A stretch of DNA of 64,000 nucleotides from NCBI RefSeq assembly GCF_020179755.1, contig NZ_JAIUCY010000001.1:930001-994000 (forward strand), in the 5' to 3' direction. The stretch comes from Herbaspirillum sp. alder98 (GTDB lineage: Bacteria; Pseudomonadota; Gammaproteobacteria; Burkholderiales; Burkholderiaceae_D). Below are positions 15,575 to 23,235 of this stretch, one piece after another (within the stretch, counting starts at the first letter, position 1; each line of letters opens with the position of its first letter). The position numbers and the translations under genes were made by a program. The notes below the pieces were generated by a model. The model was not told the origin of the DNA. It saw nothing but the letters and a program-made list of their open reading frames with translations, and ran no database searches.

Positions 15575-16330
15575 ATGACGACTGAACTGATACTCGAGAC
15601 CAGGGGGTTGACCAAGGAGTTTCGCGGCTTCGTCGCGGTGCGCGACGTCAACCTGCAGGTCAGGCGCGGCACCGTCCACGCCTTGATCGGCCCCAACGGG
15701 GCCGGCAAGACCACGGTGTTCAACCTGCTGACCAAGTTCCACATCCCGACCGCCGGCGCGATCCTGTTCAACGGCGCCGATATCACCGCCGAGCGCCCGG
15801 CTCAGATCGCCCGGCGCGGTATCGTGCGCTCGTTCCAGATCTCGGCCGTGTTCCCCGAACTGACCGTACTGGAAAACGTCAAGGTGGCGTTGCAACGCGC
15901 GGAAGGCGCCGACTACCGCTTCTGGCAGTCGCTGTCGGCCATGCAGCATCTCGATGCGCGCGCCATGGCGCTGCTGGAAGACGTCGGCCTGGCGGTCTAT
16001 GCCAGCGCCCTGGCGCGCGACCTGCCCTATGGCCGCAAGCGCACGCTGGAGATCGCCACCACCCTGGCGCTGGACCCGGAACTGCTGTTGCTGGACGAAC
16101 CGACCCAGGGCATGGGCCACGAGGACGTCGACCGCATCAAGGACCTGATCAAGAAGGTCGCCGCCAGCCGCACGGTGCTGATGGTGGAACACAACATGAA
16201 AGTGGTGGCCGATATCTCCGACACCATCACCGTGCTGCAGCGGGGCCAGGTCCTGGCCGAGGGCCCTTACGCCCAGGTCGCCGCCGACCCCGCCGTGCGC
16301 ACCGCCTACATGGGGACCGAAGATGCCTGA
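15575..16330 (+). CDS. ABC transporter ATP-binding protein, LivG-like
   Basis: A 251-residue ATPase of the branched-chain amino acid/hydrophobic amino acid uptake (HAAT) family. Walker A is GPNGAGKTT (about residue 38). The Q-loop lies near VRSFQISAVFPELTV. The signature motif is the LivG-type LPYGRKRTLEIA, followed by Walker B LLLLDEPTQGM and the switch His in MVEHNMKVV. It powers import together with the LivF-like subunit, whose gene overlaps it by eight bases, and the two permeases further on. The transported compound is unknown. Confidence 0.92.
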   Translation: MTTELILETRGLTKEFRGFVAVRDVNLQVRRGTVHALIGPNGAGKTTVFNLLTKFHIPTAGAILFNGADITAERPAQIARRGIVRSFQISAVFPELTVLENVKVALQRAEGADYRFWQSLSAMQHLDARAMALLEDVGLAVYASALARDLPYGRKRTLEIATTLALDPELLLLDEPTQGMGHEDVDRIKDLIKKVAASRTVLMVEHNMKVVADISDTITVLQRGQVLAEGPYAQVAADPAVRTAYMGTEDA

Positions 16331-17054
16331 ACCAACACCAACGACGGCCTCGTCGACGCCGATGCTGAGCGTACGCGGGCTCAACGCCTGGTACGGCGAA
16401 TCGCATGTCCTGCAAGGCATCGACCTCGACGTCTACCCCGGCCAGTGCATCACCCTGCTGGGCCGCAACGGCGCCGGTCGCACCACCACGCTGCGTTCCA
16501 TGCTGGGGCTGGTGGGGCGTCGCCAGGGCTCGGTCAGGATCGGTGGGCGCGAGGTGATCGGCATGGCGCCGCATCGTATTGCGCGCCTGGGCGTGGGCTA
16601 CTGCCCGGAAGAACGCGGCATCTATGCCGCGCTCACCGCCGAAGAAAACCTGATGCTGCTGCCCAAGGTGGCCGAGGGCGGCATGAGCGTCGACGAAATC
16701 TACGCCATGTTCCCCAACCTGAAGGAACGTGCCGCCAGTCCCGGCACCCGCTTGTCGGGCGGCGAACAGCAGATGCTGGCGATGGCACGCATCCTGCGTA
16801 CCGGCGCCAACCTGCTGCTGCTCGATGAAATCACCGAAGGGCTGGCGCCGGTGATCGTGCAAAAGCTTGGCAGCGTCATCAAGGAACTCAAGCAGCGGGG
16901 TTACACCCTGGTGCTGGTCGAACAGAACTTCCGCTTCGCGCGGCATCTGGCCGACCGTCATTACGTGATCGAACACGGGCAGGTAGTCGAAGTGATCGAA
17001 CACGACGAAGTCGATGCAAAACAGGACCGTCTCAACGAATTGCTGGGCATCTGA
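16323..17054 (+). CDS. ABC transporter ATP-binding protein, LivF-like, with Walker A Lys replaced by Arg
   Basis: A 243-residue ATPase overlapping the LivG-like gene by eight bases. Walker A reads GRNGAGRTT: codon 53 (16479-16481) is CGC, giving Arg in place of the usual catalytic Lys. The remaining motifs are intact: signature LSGGEQQML, Walker B NLLLLDEITEGLAP and switch His region LVEQNFRFARH. Lys-to-Arg changes in Walker A generally weaken or abolish ATP hydrolysis, so this site may be degenerate in an asymmetric dimer with LivG. Arg at this position may recur in some LivF-like proteins, so it is not proof of inactivity. Confidence 0.9.
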   Translation: MPEPTPTTASSTPMLSVRGLNAWYGESHVLQGIDLDVYPGQCITLLGRNGAGRTTTLRSMLGLVGRRQGSVRIGGREVIGMAPHRIARLGVGYCPEERGIYAALTAEENLMLLPKVAEGGMSVDEIYAMFPNLKERAASPGTRLSGGEQQMLAMARILRTGANLLLLDEITEGLAPVIVQKLGSVIKELKQRGYTLVLVEQNFRFARHLADRHYVIEHGQVVEVIEHDEVDAKQDRLNELLGI

Positions 17055-17121
17055 GTTACCGGGCGGCCCGCCCATCCGATGCGTATTTCCCATGCTGTAT
17101 CCACACACTATGGAGCTCTTG

Positions 17122-18315
17122 ATGAAACTGAAGAAACTGTATGCGGCCCTGGCCGGTTGCCTGGCGCTGTCGGCGCACGCCCAGGTCAGTGACGATGTCG
17201 TGAAGATCGGCGTGCTCAATGACCTCTCGGGCATCTATTCGGATCTGGCCGGACAGGGTTCGGTGACGGCGGCGCGGCTGGCCATCGAAGAGATGGGCGG
17301 CAAGGTGCTCGGCAAGCCGGTCGAACTGGTCTTCGCCGATCACCAGAACAAACCCGATGTGGCCGCCAACCTGGCGCGCGCCTGGTTCGACCAGGGCAAG
17401 GTCGACATGGTGACCGACTTCCCGACCGCCTCGACCGCGCTGGCCGTGATGGAGATCGCCAAGCAGAAGGGCCGCGTGGTGATGCCCTCGGCCGGCCTGG
17501 CCACCGCCATCATCGGCGAGAAGTGCAATGCATTGACCGCACAGTGGACCACCAACACCTACGCGCTGGCCGCCGGCACCGCCCGCGCCCTGGTCAAGGA
17601 AGGCAAGAAAAGCTGGTACTTCATCACCGCCGACTACACCTTCGGCCACTCGCTGGAGAAAGACGCCACCGAAGTCATCAAGGCCGATGGCGGCACCGTC
17701 GTAGGCAGTTCGCGCCATCCTTTCCCGGGCAACGATTTCTCGTCTTTCCTGCTCAAGGCGCAAGCCTCCAAGGCAGACGTGATCGCGCTGGCCAATGCCG
17801 GCAACGACACCGTCAACGCCATCAAACAGGCTAACGAATACGGCATCACCCGCAAGCAGGTAGTGGCGCCGCTGCTGACCTATATCTCGGACGTGCACAG
17901 CATCGGCCTGGCCAAGGCGCAGGGCATGTATCTGTCCGAGGCGTTCTACTGGGACCTGGATGAAAAGTCGCGCGCCTGGTCCAAGAAATTCTTCGCGATC
18001 CAGAAGCGCATGCCCACTGCCGCCCAGGCCGGTGTGTACTCGGCCACGCTGAGTTACCTCAAGGCGGTCGAGGCCGCAGGCACCGACGAAGCCCGGGCGG
18101 TCATGACGCAGCTGCGCAAGATGACGATCAACGACGCCGTGATCCGCAATGGCCGGCTGCGCGAAGACGGCGCGCTGGTGCACGACATGCTGCTGTTGCA
18201 GGTCAAGGCCCCGGCCGATTCGAAGTATCCATGGGACTACTACAACGTCAAGGCCGTACTCAAGGGCAGCGATGTGTATCCGCCCATCAGCGCCGCCTGT
18301 CAGCCAGGCAAGTAA
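17122..18315 (+). CDS. ABC transporter substrate-binding protein (Leu/Ile/Val-binding family)
   Basis: A 397-residue periplasmic binding protein. The signal peptide is MKLKKLYAALAGCLALSAHA, then QVSDDVVKIGVLNDLSGIYSDLAGQGS, the classic start of LivJ/LivK-like type I binding proteins. Two-lobe features continue with VFADHQNKPDVAANLARAWF. ATG at 17122 is chosen because GGAG lies six bases before it; an in-frame ATG at 17110 is less well placed. It captures the substrate for the adjacent permeases. The family includes binders of amino acids, amides, urea and aromatic acids, so the ligand is open. Confidence 0.9.
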   Translation: MKLKKLYAALAGCLALSAHAQVSDDVVKIGVLNDLSGIYSDLAGQGSVTAARLAIEEMGGKVLGKPVELVFADHQNKPDVAANLARAWFDQGKVDMVTDFPTASTALAVMEIAKQKGRVVMPSAGLATAIIGEKCNALTAQWTTNTYALAAGTARALVKEGKKSWYFITADYTFGHSLEKDATEVIKADGGTVVGSSRHPFPGNDFSSFLLKAQASKADVIALANAGNDTVNAIKQANEYGITRKQVVAPLLTYISDVHSIGLAKAQGMYLSEAFYWDLDEKSRAWSKKFFAIQKRMPTAAQAGVYSATLSYLKAVEAAGTDEARAVMTQLRKMTINDAVIRNGRLREDGALVHDMLLLQVKAPADSKYPWDYYNVKAVLKGSDVYPPISAACQPGK

Positions 18316-18360
18316 GCAGACATTAACTAAGCAGGCATTAACTAAGCAGCTTCTGTTTGC
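18316..18360 (+). repeat. 15-bp tandem direct repeat
   Basis: GCAGACATTAACTAA and GCAGGCATTAACTAA follow each other directly after the binding-protein stop, then GCAG starts a third incomplete copy. The significance is unknown; it may be slippage-derived. Confidence 0.7.
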
Positions 18361-18367
18361 AGCATCC

Positions 18368-18393
18368 ATGCGCGCGGGTCGGCCCGCGCGCAT
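18368..18393 (+). other. Intercistronic hairpin between binding-protein and permease genes
   Basis: A perfect 11-bp stem (ATGCGCGCGGG and complement) with a TCGG tetraloop. It lies between the substrate-binding gene and the first permease gene. Such hairpins often give more binding protein than permease by stabilising the upstream mRNA or terminating part of transcription. There is no T-run, so stabilisation is more likely than full termination. Confidence 0.7.
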
Positions 18394-18417
18394 GCCCCAA
18401 CGCGTGAAAAAAACATC

Positions 18418-19320
18418 ATGTTCGATATCTCGATGCAGTCGCTCGCAGCGCAACTCCTGGTCGGCCTGATCAACGGTTGCTTCTACGCCATGCTCAGCAT
18501 GGGACTGGCCATCATTTTCGGCCTGCTCAACATCATCAACTTTGCCCACGGCGCGCAATTCATGATGGCCGCCTTCCTGGCCTGGATCGGTTTTACCCAG
18601 CTGCCGCAATTGCTGGGACAACACGTACAGGTCAATTTCTGGCTGGCGCTGCTGGTGGTGCCGGTGCTGGTCGCCGCGCTCGGCATCCTGCTCGAGAAGA
18701 CGCTGCTCAAGCGGCTCTACCAGCTCGACCACCTGTACGGCCTGTTGCTGACCTTCGGCGTATCGCTGGTGCTGGAAGGCCTGTTCCGCCATTACTACGG
18801 CATCTCCGGCGTCAGTTACGAAGTGCCCGAACTGCTCTCGGGCGGCATCGAATTCGATTTCATGTACCTGCCGTTGTACCGTGCCTTCGTGGTGGTGGCG
18901 GCGCTGGTGATCTGCTTCGTCACCTGGTTCCTGTTCGAAAAGACCAAGCTCGGTGCCCTGCTGCGCGCCGGCACCGAAAACCCCAGCCTGCTGCAGGCCT
19001 TCGGCGTGAACATCCCGCTGATGATTACGCTGACCTACGGCTTCGGCGTCGGACTGGCCGGACTGGCCGGCGTGATGGCCGCCCCCATCATGCAGATCAA
19101 TCCGCTGATGGGCGCCAACCTGCTCAATGTGGTCTTTGCGGTGGTGGTCATCGGCGGCCTCGGCTCGATCGCCGGCGCGGTGGCCAGCGGCCTGCTGCTG
19201 GGCATCCTCGAAGGCCTGACCAAGCTGCTCTACCCGGAAGCATCCACCGTGGTGGTGTTCGTGATCATGGCGGTGGTCCTGCTGACCCGCCCGGCCGGCC
19301 TGTTCGGCAAGGAGAAATAA
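18418..19320 (+). CDS. Branched-chain amino acid-type ABC permease, LivH-like
   Basis: A 300-residue inner-membrane permease with about eight hydrophobic segments. Family landmarks are NGCFYAMLSMGLAIIFGLLN, INFAHGAQFMM, the EAA-like loop around GALLRAGTENPSLLQAFGVN, and VVIGGLGSIAGAVASGLLLG. ATG at 18418 begins MFDISMQSLAAQLLVGLING, as in LivH homologs. It forms a heterodimeric pore with the LivM-like protein, whose ATG directly follows this stop codon (TAAATG). Confidence 0.92.
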   Translation: MFDISMQSLAAQLLVGLINGCFYAMLSMGLAIIFGLLNIINFAHGAQFMMAAFLAWIGFTQLPQLLGQHVQVNFWLALLVVPVLVAALGILLEKTLLKRLYQLDHLYGLLLTFGVSLVLEGLFRHYYGISGVSYEVPELLSGGIEFDFMYLPLYRAFVVVAALVICFVTWFLFEKTKLGALLRAGTENPSLLQAFGVNIPLMITLTYGFGVGLAGLAGVMAAPIMQINPLMGANLLNVVFAVVVIGGLGSIAGAVASGLLLGILEGLTKLLYPEASTVVVFVIMAVVLLTRPAGLFGKEK

Positions 19321-20295
19321 ATGTTCAAGTCGATTCCCATGGCCGTGCGCATCCTCATCGCGCTGACCCTGCCGGCGCTGCTGGTGCCGCTCTTCCCGCA
19401 GGTGCTGTACCCGGTGTTCGTCATGAAGGTGCTGTGCTATGGCCTCTTCGCACTGGCCTTCAATGTGCTGATCGGCTTTACCGGCCTGGTCTCGTTCGGC
19501 CACGCCGCCTTCTTCGGCTGGGCCGGCTATGTGACCGGCATCCTGATGGTGCGGCTGGGACCGGGCATGCCGGTGGAACTGGCCATTGCCGCAGGCGTGC
19601 TGGTCGCCGTGGCGCTGGGCTGGATCATCGGCACGCTGGCGATCCGCCGCACCGGCATCTACTTTGCGATGATCACGCTGGCGCTGTCGCAGATCGCCTA
19701 CTTCCTGGCCGTGCAGTTGCCTTGGACCGGTGGCGAGGACGGCCTGCAGGGCATTCCGCGCGGTCGCCTGCTGGGCCTGATCGACCTGTCGGTGGATAAC
19801 CACATGTATTACTTCACGCTGCTGATCTTCGTGCTGGGCTTCCTGGCCACCTACCGCATCGTCCATTCTCCCTTCGGCCAGGTGCTCAAGGCGTTGCGCG
19901 ACAACGAGCCGCGCGCCACCTCGCTGGGCTACGACACCGACCGCTGCAAGCTCTATGCTTTCCTGCTGTCGGCTGCGCTGGCCGGGCTGGCCGGCTCGAC
20001 CAAGGCGCTGGTGCTGCAGCTCAATTCGCTCAACGACGTCATGCTCAGCACCTCCACCGAAGTGTTGCTGATGACCTTGCTGGGCGGCCTGGGCACCGGC
20101 TGGGGGCCGGTGCTGGGCGCAGCCATCGTGGTCAGCATCCAGGACCACCTGGCCGCGCTGGGCGGAATCGTGACAGTGATCATGGGATTTACCTTTATCA
20201 TTTGCGTCTCGTTTTTCCGCAAGGGCGTGGTCGGTGAATGGCAGGCATTCCTCGCGCGCCGGCAAGCGGCTTCCCAGAAAGGTGAACATGGCTAG
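19321..20295 (+). CDS. Branched-chain amino acid-type ABC permease, LivM-like
   Basis: A 324-residue inner-membrane permease. LivM landmarks are FALAFNVLIGFTGLVSFGHA (about residues 41-60), RRTGIYFAMITLALSQIAYF, the loop HSPFGQVLKALRDNEPRATS that contacts the ATPases, and LLGGLGTGWGPVLGAAIVV. It starts immediately after the LivH stop and overlaps the GntR gene by eight bases, so all are translated from one message. Confidence 0.92.
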   Translation: MFKSIPMAVRILIALTLPALLVPLFPQVLYPVFVMKVLCYGLFALAFNVLIGFTGLVSFGHAAFFGWAGYVTGILMVRLGPGMPVELAIAAGVLVAVALGWIIGTLAIRRTGIYFAMITLALSQIAYFLAVQLPWTGGEDGLQGIPRGRLLGLIDLSVDNHMYYFTLLIFVLGFLATYRIVHSPFGQVLKALRDNEPRATSLGYDTDRCKLYAFLLSAALAGLAGSTKALVLQLNSLNDVMLSTSTEVLLMTLLGGLGTGWGPVLGAAIVVSIQDHLAALGGIVTVIMGFTFIICVSFFRKGVVGEWQAFLARRQAASQKGEHG

Positions 20296-20950
20296 CAAGA
20301 AACTTCCGGCCGCGCCCAAACGGCGCGCCGCTGAGCACGCCTACGATGCGATCGAGCGCCTGTTCTCCACGCTGGTGCTGGAGCCGGGATCGCCCATCGT
20401 CGAGGCCGACATCGTGGAGCGCACCGGCCTCGGCCGCACCCCCGTGCGCGAGGCGCTGCTGCGCATGGCTTCGCTCGGCCTGATCGTGCAACAGCCGCGC
20501 CGTGGCCTGCTGGTGTCGGCCATCGACTTGGCCGACCACCTGGATGTGATCGCCACCCGTCGGGTGCTGGAAAACCTGATCGCTTCCATGGCCGCCCGCC
20601 GCGCCACCCGCCAGCAACGCGACCAGATCGTGCATCACGCCCAGCAGATGATCGCCGCCGCCGACGCCCACGACCTCGACGCCTACATGCTGGCTGACCA
20701 CCAGCTCGACCTGGTCACGCACCTGGCCTGCGGCAACGACTCGGCCGTCAAGTGCGTCCTGCCGCTGGTGGTGCAGTGCCGCCGCTTCTGGTATTCGTAC
20801 CAGCACGAAGGCGAAATCAAGGAAGGCGCCGCGGCGCATATGGAACTGGCGAAAGGTATCGCCAGCGGCGACGAAAGTGCGGCCGTGGCGGGCGCCACGC
20901 GGCTGATGGACTACCTCGAGAAATTTGCGCGGCGGGTGATCGACCGCTAA
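20288..20950 (+). CDS. GntR-family regulator with FCD domain
   Basis: A 220-residue FadR-subfamily regulator. The N-terminal winged helix has GSPIVEADIVERTGLGRTPVREALLRM (helix-turn-helix about residues 30-65), and an all-helical FCD ligand domain follows, in which His/Asp residues such as DHLDVIATRR and DHQLDLVTHLA can bind a metal and a carboxylic acid. ATG at 20288 overlaps the LivM end (ATGGCTAG). It is the last gene of the operon and probably represses it until the substrate or a metabolite appears, acting at the palindromes at 14501-14527. Confidence 0.9.
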   Translation: MASKKLPAAPKRRAAEHAYDAIERLFSTLVLEPGSPIVEADIVERTGLGRTPVREALLRMASLGLIVQQPRRGLLVSAIDLADHLDVIATRRVLENLIASMAARRATRQQRDQIVHHAQQMIAAADAHDLDAYMLADHQLDLVTHLACGNDSAVKCVLPLVVQCRRFWYSYQHEGEIKEGAAAHMELAKGIASGDESAAVAGATRLMDYLEKFARRVIDR

Positions 20951-21019
20951 CCGAAAGCGCTGCAGCGCCATCGCATCAATGGCGCCATGGTGGCACCGGC
21001 GGCCTAACACAGGCGAAGC

Positions 21020-21289
21020 TCAGGCGGCGTCGGGGTCGGGATAGTCGGGCCGCAGCATCAGCTCCTGCTGGTACGGCGCGCCGTCGTCGATGAAGCGCTT
21101 GGCCCATAGCACGCCATGCGAGCGCAGGCTCTGGAAGTCGGGAAAGGTCGAGCGCCGGTCGCGCCACACTACGGGCTTGCGCCCCGGCTGGCAGACCTCG
21201 ACTGCGAGATGCCAGCATTCAGTCAGCTCGACGCCCACGATGGTGACCTCACAGGCCGCGTAGGTCATCTTGTACGTCAGTGAGCCCAT
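21020..21289 (-). CDS. Small hypothetical protein
   Basis: An 89-residue protein of unknown function. It has a globular composition with three Cys, several Trp/His residues and a C-terminal YPDPDAA. There is no signal peptide. The start at 21289 lacks a good ribosome binding site; an internal Met at residue 8 is an alternative. It stands alone between the GntR gene (opposite strand) and the SnoaL-like lipoprotein gene. Confidence 0.5.
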   Translation of the reverse strand: MGSLTYKMTYAACEVTIVGVELTECWHLAVEVCQPGRKPVVWRDRRSTFPDFQSLRSHGVLWAKRFIDDGAPYQQELMLRPDYPDPDAA

Positions 21290-21442
21290 GGAAGATATTG
21301 GATTGAAGAAACGAAGTTACGGAAGTATAGAGCCAATACGCCGTTAATTTCGTTGCCGACCATCATTTATATGGCCGGATTTACGCATTGCTGCAACATC
21401 TGTTTGCAGCATTACAAGTCCCCGGTCCCGCCCTGCCCCTGC

Positions 21443-21943
21443 TTACTTGAACATGCCGTTGCCGCTGGCGGTGGTCGCCGGCACCGGCTGCATCACGTCC
21501 CAGTGTTCGACGATGTTGCCGGCGTTATCGAAGCGGAAAATATCCACGATGGCCATGCCGATATCGTTGCTGTCGGTGACCGTATGCACGTGCAACGCCA
21601 CCAGGTCGCCCTCGGCGATGGCGGCGTGGATGGTGCTGTGACGCTGCGGATAACGAGCGAAGATGGCGGTAAAGGCCGCCACGAAGGCGTCGCGCCCATT
21701 GGCCACGCGCGGGTTGTGCTGGATGTAGGCGGGGGCGATATAGCGCTCGGCCGCACTCAGATCATGACGATTGAAGAACTCGCCATAGAACGCCAGCGCG
21801 CGCTGCTTGTTGCGCAGCGCGTTGGAGGCGCTGCGGTCGGTCGATGAAGCGGTCTGCTCGACTACCCGCTCAGGCGCGAGGTTGGCGCAGGCGGCGAGGC
21901 TCGAGATGATGGCAAGACTGCAAGCAATACGCGAGAAGGACAT
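21443..21943 (-). CDS. SnoaL-like (NTF2-fold) lipoprotein
   Basis: A 166-residue exported lipoprotein. The signal peptide with lipobox LAAC (Cys about residue 19) precedes a SnoaL-like cone-shaped alpha+beta barrel of the NTF2 superfamily: ALAFYGEFFNRHDLSAAERYIAPAYIQHNP, then DIFRFDNAGNIVEHWDVMQPVP. SnoaL-like proteins include ester and ring-cyclising enzymes and many of unknown role. The pairing of a lipoprotein signal with this fold suggests a periplasmic binding or hydrolytic role. Its promoter region lies between it and the porin gene at 22114. Confidence 0.8.
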   Translation of the reverse strand: MSFSRIACSLAIISSLAACANLAPERVVEQTASSTDRSASNALRNKQRALAFYGEFFNRHDLSAAERYIAPAYIQHNPRVANGRDAFVAAFTAIFARYPQRHSTIHAAIAEGDLVALHVHTVTDSNDIGMAIVDIFRFDNAGNIVEHWDVMQPVPATTASGNGMFK

Positions 21944-22113
21944 GGCGGCTTCGATGGGTAAGGTGAGATCGGCATCCTAACAAAATCCGACGCCGATGCA
22001 AAAGCCGATCGATTGCGTGGCGCGCGGGCGTGCTATCCCAACAGACAATAGCGATTCGACAAGCAGCGACCTAAGATGCGGGCAACCCATCCCACATCGC
22101 TTACCGGATCCGC

Positions 22114-23229
22114 ATGAACAAGAACACCCTTGCCTTGCTCGCCTGCACGTTTGCAGCCAGCGCCGTCCACGCCCAGGACACCAGCGTCACCGTCTACGGC
22201 GTCATCGACATGAGCCTGGCCTATACCAGCGCCATGGGCGCCGACAATCGCAGCCGCATGAGTCTCGATTCCGGCGACCAGATGGCCTCGCGCATCGGCT
22301 TTCGCGGCAAGGAGGACCTGGGCGGCGGCCTGTCGGCAATCTTCCAGCTGGAAAACGGCTTCGACGCCGACAGCGGCGCCATGGCCACGCCCGGCACCTT
22401 ATTCGACCGCAAGTCGGTGCTCGGCCTGAACGGCCCGTGGGGCACACTGACGGCAGGCCGCCAGACGGATATGCTGGAAGACATCGGCACCCGCTATACC
22501 TCGTTCCAGATCTTCGGCGGCGGTGGCATGCGCGCCGCGCACTTCAATGGCCAGGATCGCATCACCGGCGGGCGCACCAGCAATTCATTGCGTTTCGATA
22601 GCCCGGCTTATGGCGGTTTCACCACCAGCCTGTTCTATGGCATGGGCGAAGTCGCCGGCAGCCAGTCGGCCGGACGCGCGCTGGGCATCGGCGGCAACTA
22701 CGCCAACGGCGGCTTCGGGCTGGGGGCCGCTTACTACCAAAGCGCATTGGCCACCGACACCACTGTGGCGCACGCGGGCGACACCGCGCTGAAAACCTTT
22801 ACCATCGGCGCCAGTGTCCAGGCGGGACCGGCCAAGCTGTTCGGGGCCTGGTCCCAGACCCGCTTGCCGCTGCAAACAGCCATCGCCACCACTGGCCTGA
22901 CCAGCCTCACCAACGCCACCCGCGCCAACGTCATCGATCTCGGCGTCGACTATGCACTCGACAGCCGCCTGCATCTGCTGGGCAGCGCGATCCACGACCG
23001 CATTGATCTGGCGCGCGCGACCACTGGCGCCACGCGCGGCCACACCACCCAGTTCAACCTGGGGGTGGATTACCTGTTTTCGCGCCGCACCGATGTGTAC
23101 CTGGTCGCAAGCCGTCAGCAAGCCAGCGAGGTCATCAACCCCGGCATCATCGGCGCGGCCTATTCATCCGCGCCCGGCGACGACCGCAGCCAGACGGTAC
23201 TGCGCGCAGGCCTGCGACATCGCTTCTGA
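22114..23229 (+). CDS. Gram-negative porin (betaproteobacterial OmpC/Omp32 type)
   Basis: A 371-residue outer-membrane trimeric porin. The signal peptide ends AVHA, and the mature protein begins QDTSVTVYGVIDMSLAY, the classic first strand of Burkholderiales porins. Further landmarks are SRIGFRGKEDLGGGLSAIFQLE, GPWGTLTAGRQTD and the terminal AGLRHRF with C-terminal Phe for BAM recognition. It allows diffusion of small hydrophilic solutes, usually with some anion preference in this family. It is convergent with the gene ending at 23236 (6-base gap). Confidence 0.93.
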   Translation: MNKNTLALLACTFAASAVHAQDTSVTVYGVIDMSLAYTSAMGADNRSRMSLDSGDQMASRIGFRGKEDLGGGLSAIFQLENGFDADSGAMATPGTLFDRKSVLGLNGPWGTLTAGRQTDMLEDIGTRYTSFQIFGGGGMRAAHFNGQDRITGGRTSNSLRFDSPAYGGFTTSLFYGMGEVAGSQSAGRALGIGGNYANGGFGLGAAYYQSALATDTTVAHAGDTALKTFTIGASVQAGPAKLFGAWSQTRLPLQTAIATTGLTSLTNATRANVIDLGVDYALDSRLHLLGSAIHDRIDLARATTGATRGHTTQFNLGVDYLFSRRTDVYLVASRQQASEVINPGIIGAAYSSAPGDDRSQTVLRAGLRHRF

Positions 23230-23235
23230 CCCGGC

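Noticed and set aside
17056-20319. Minus-strand frame of 1087 codons opposite the ABC operon
   Set aside because: His/Gln-rich composition typical of antisense translation; five well-recognised ABC genes lie on the plus strand.
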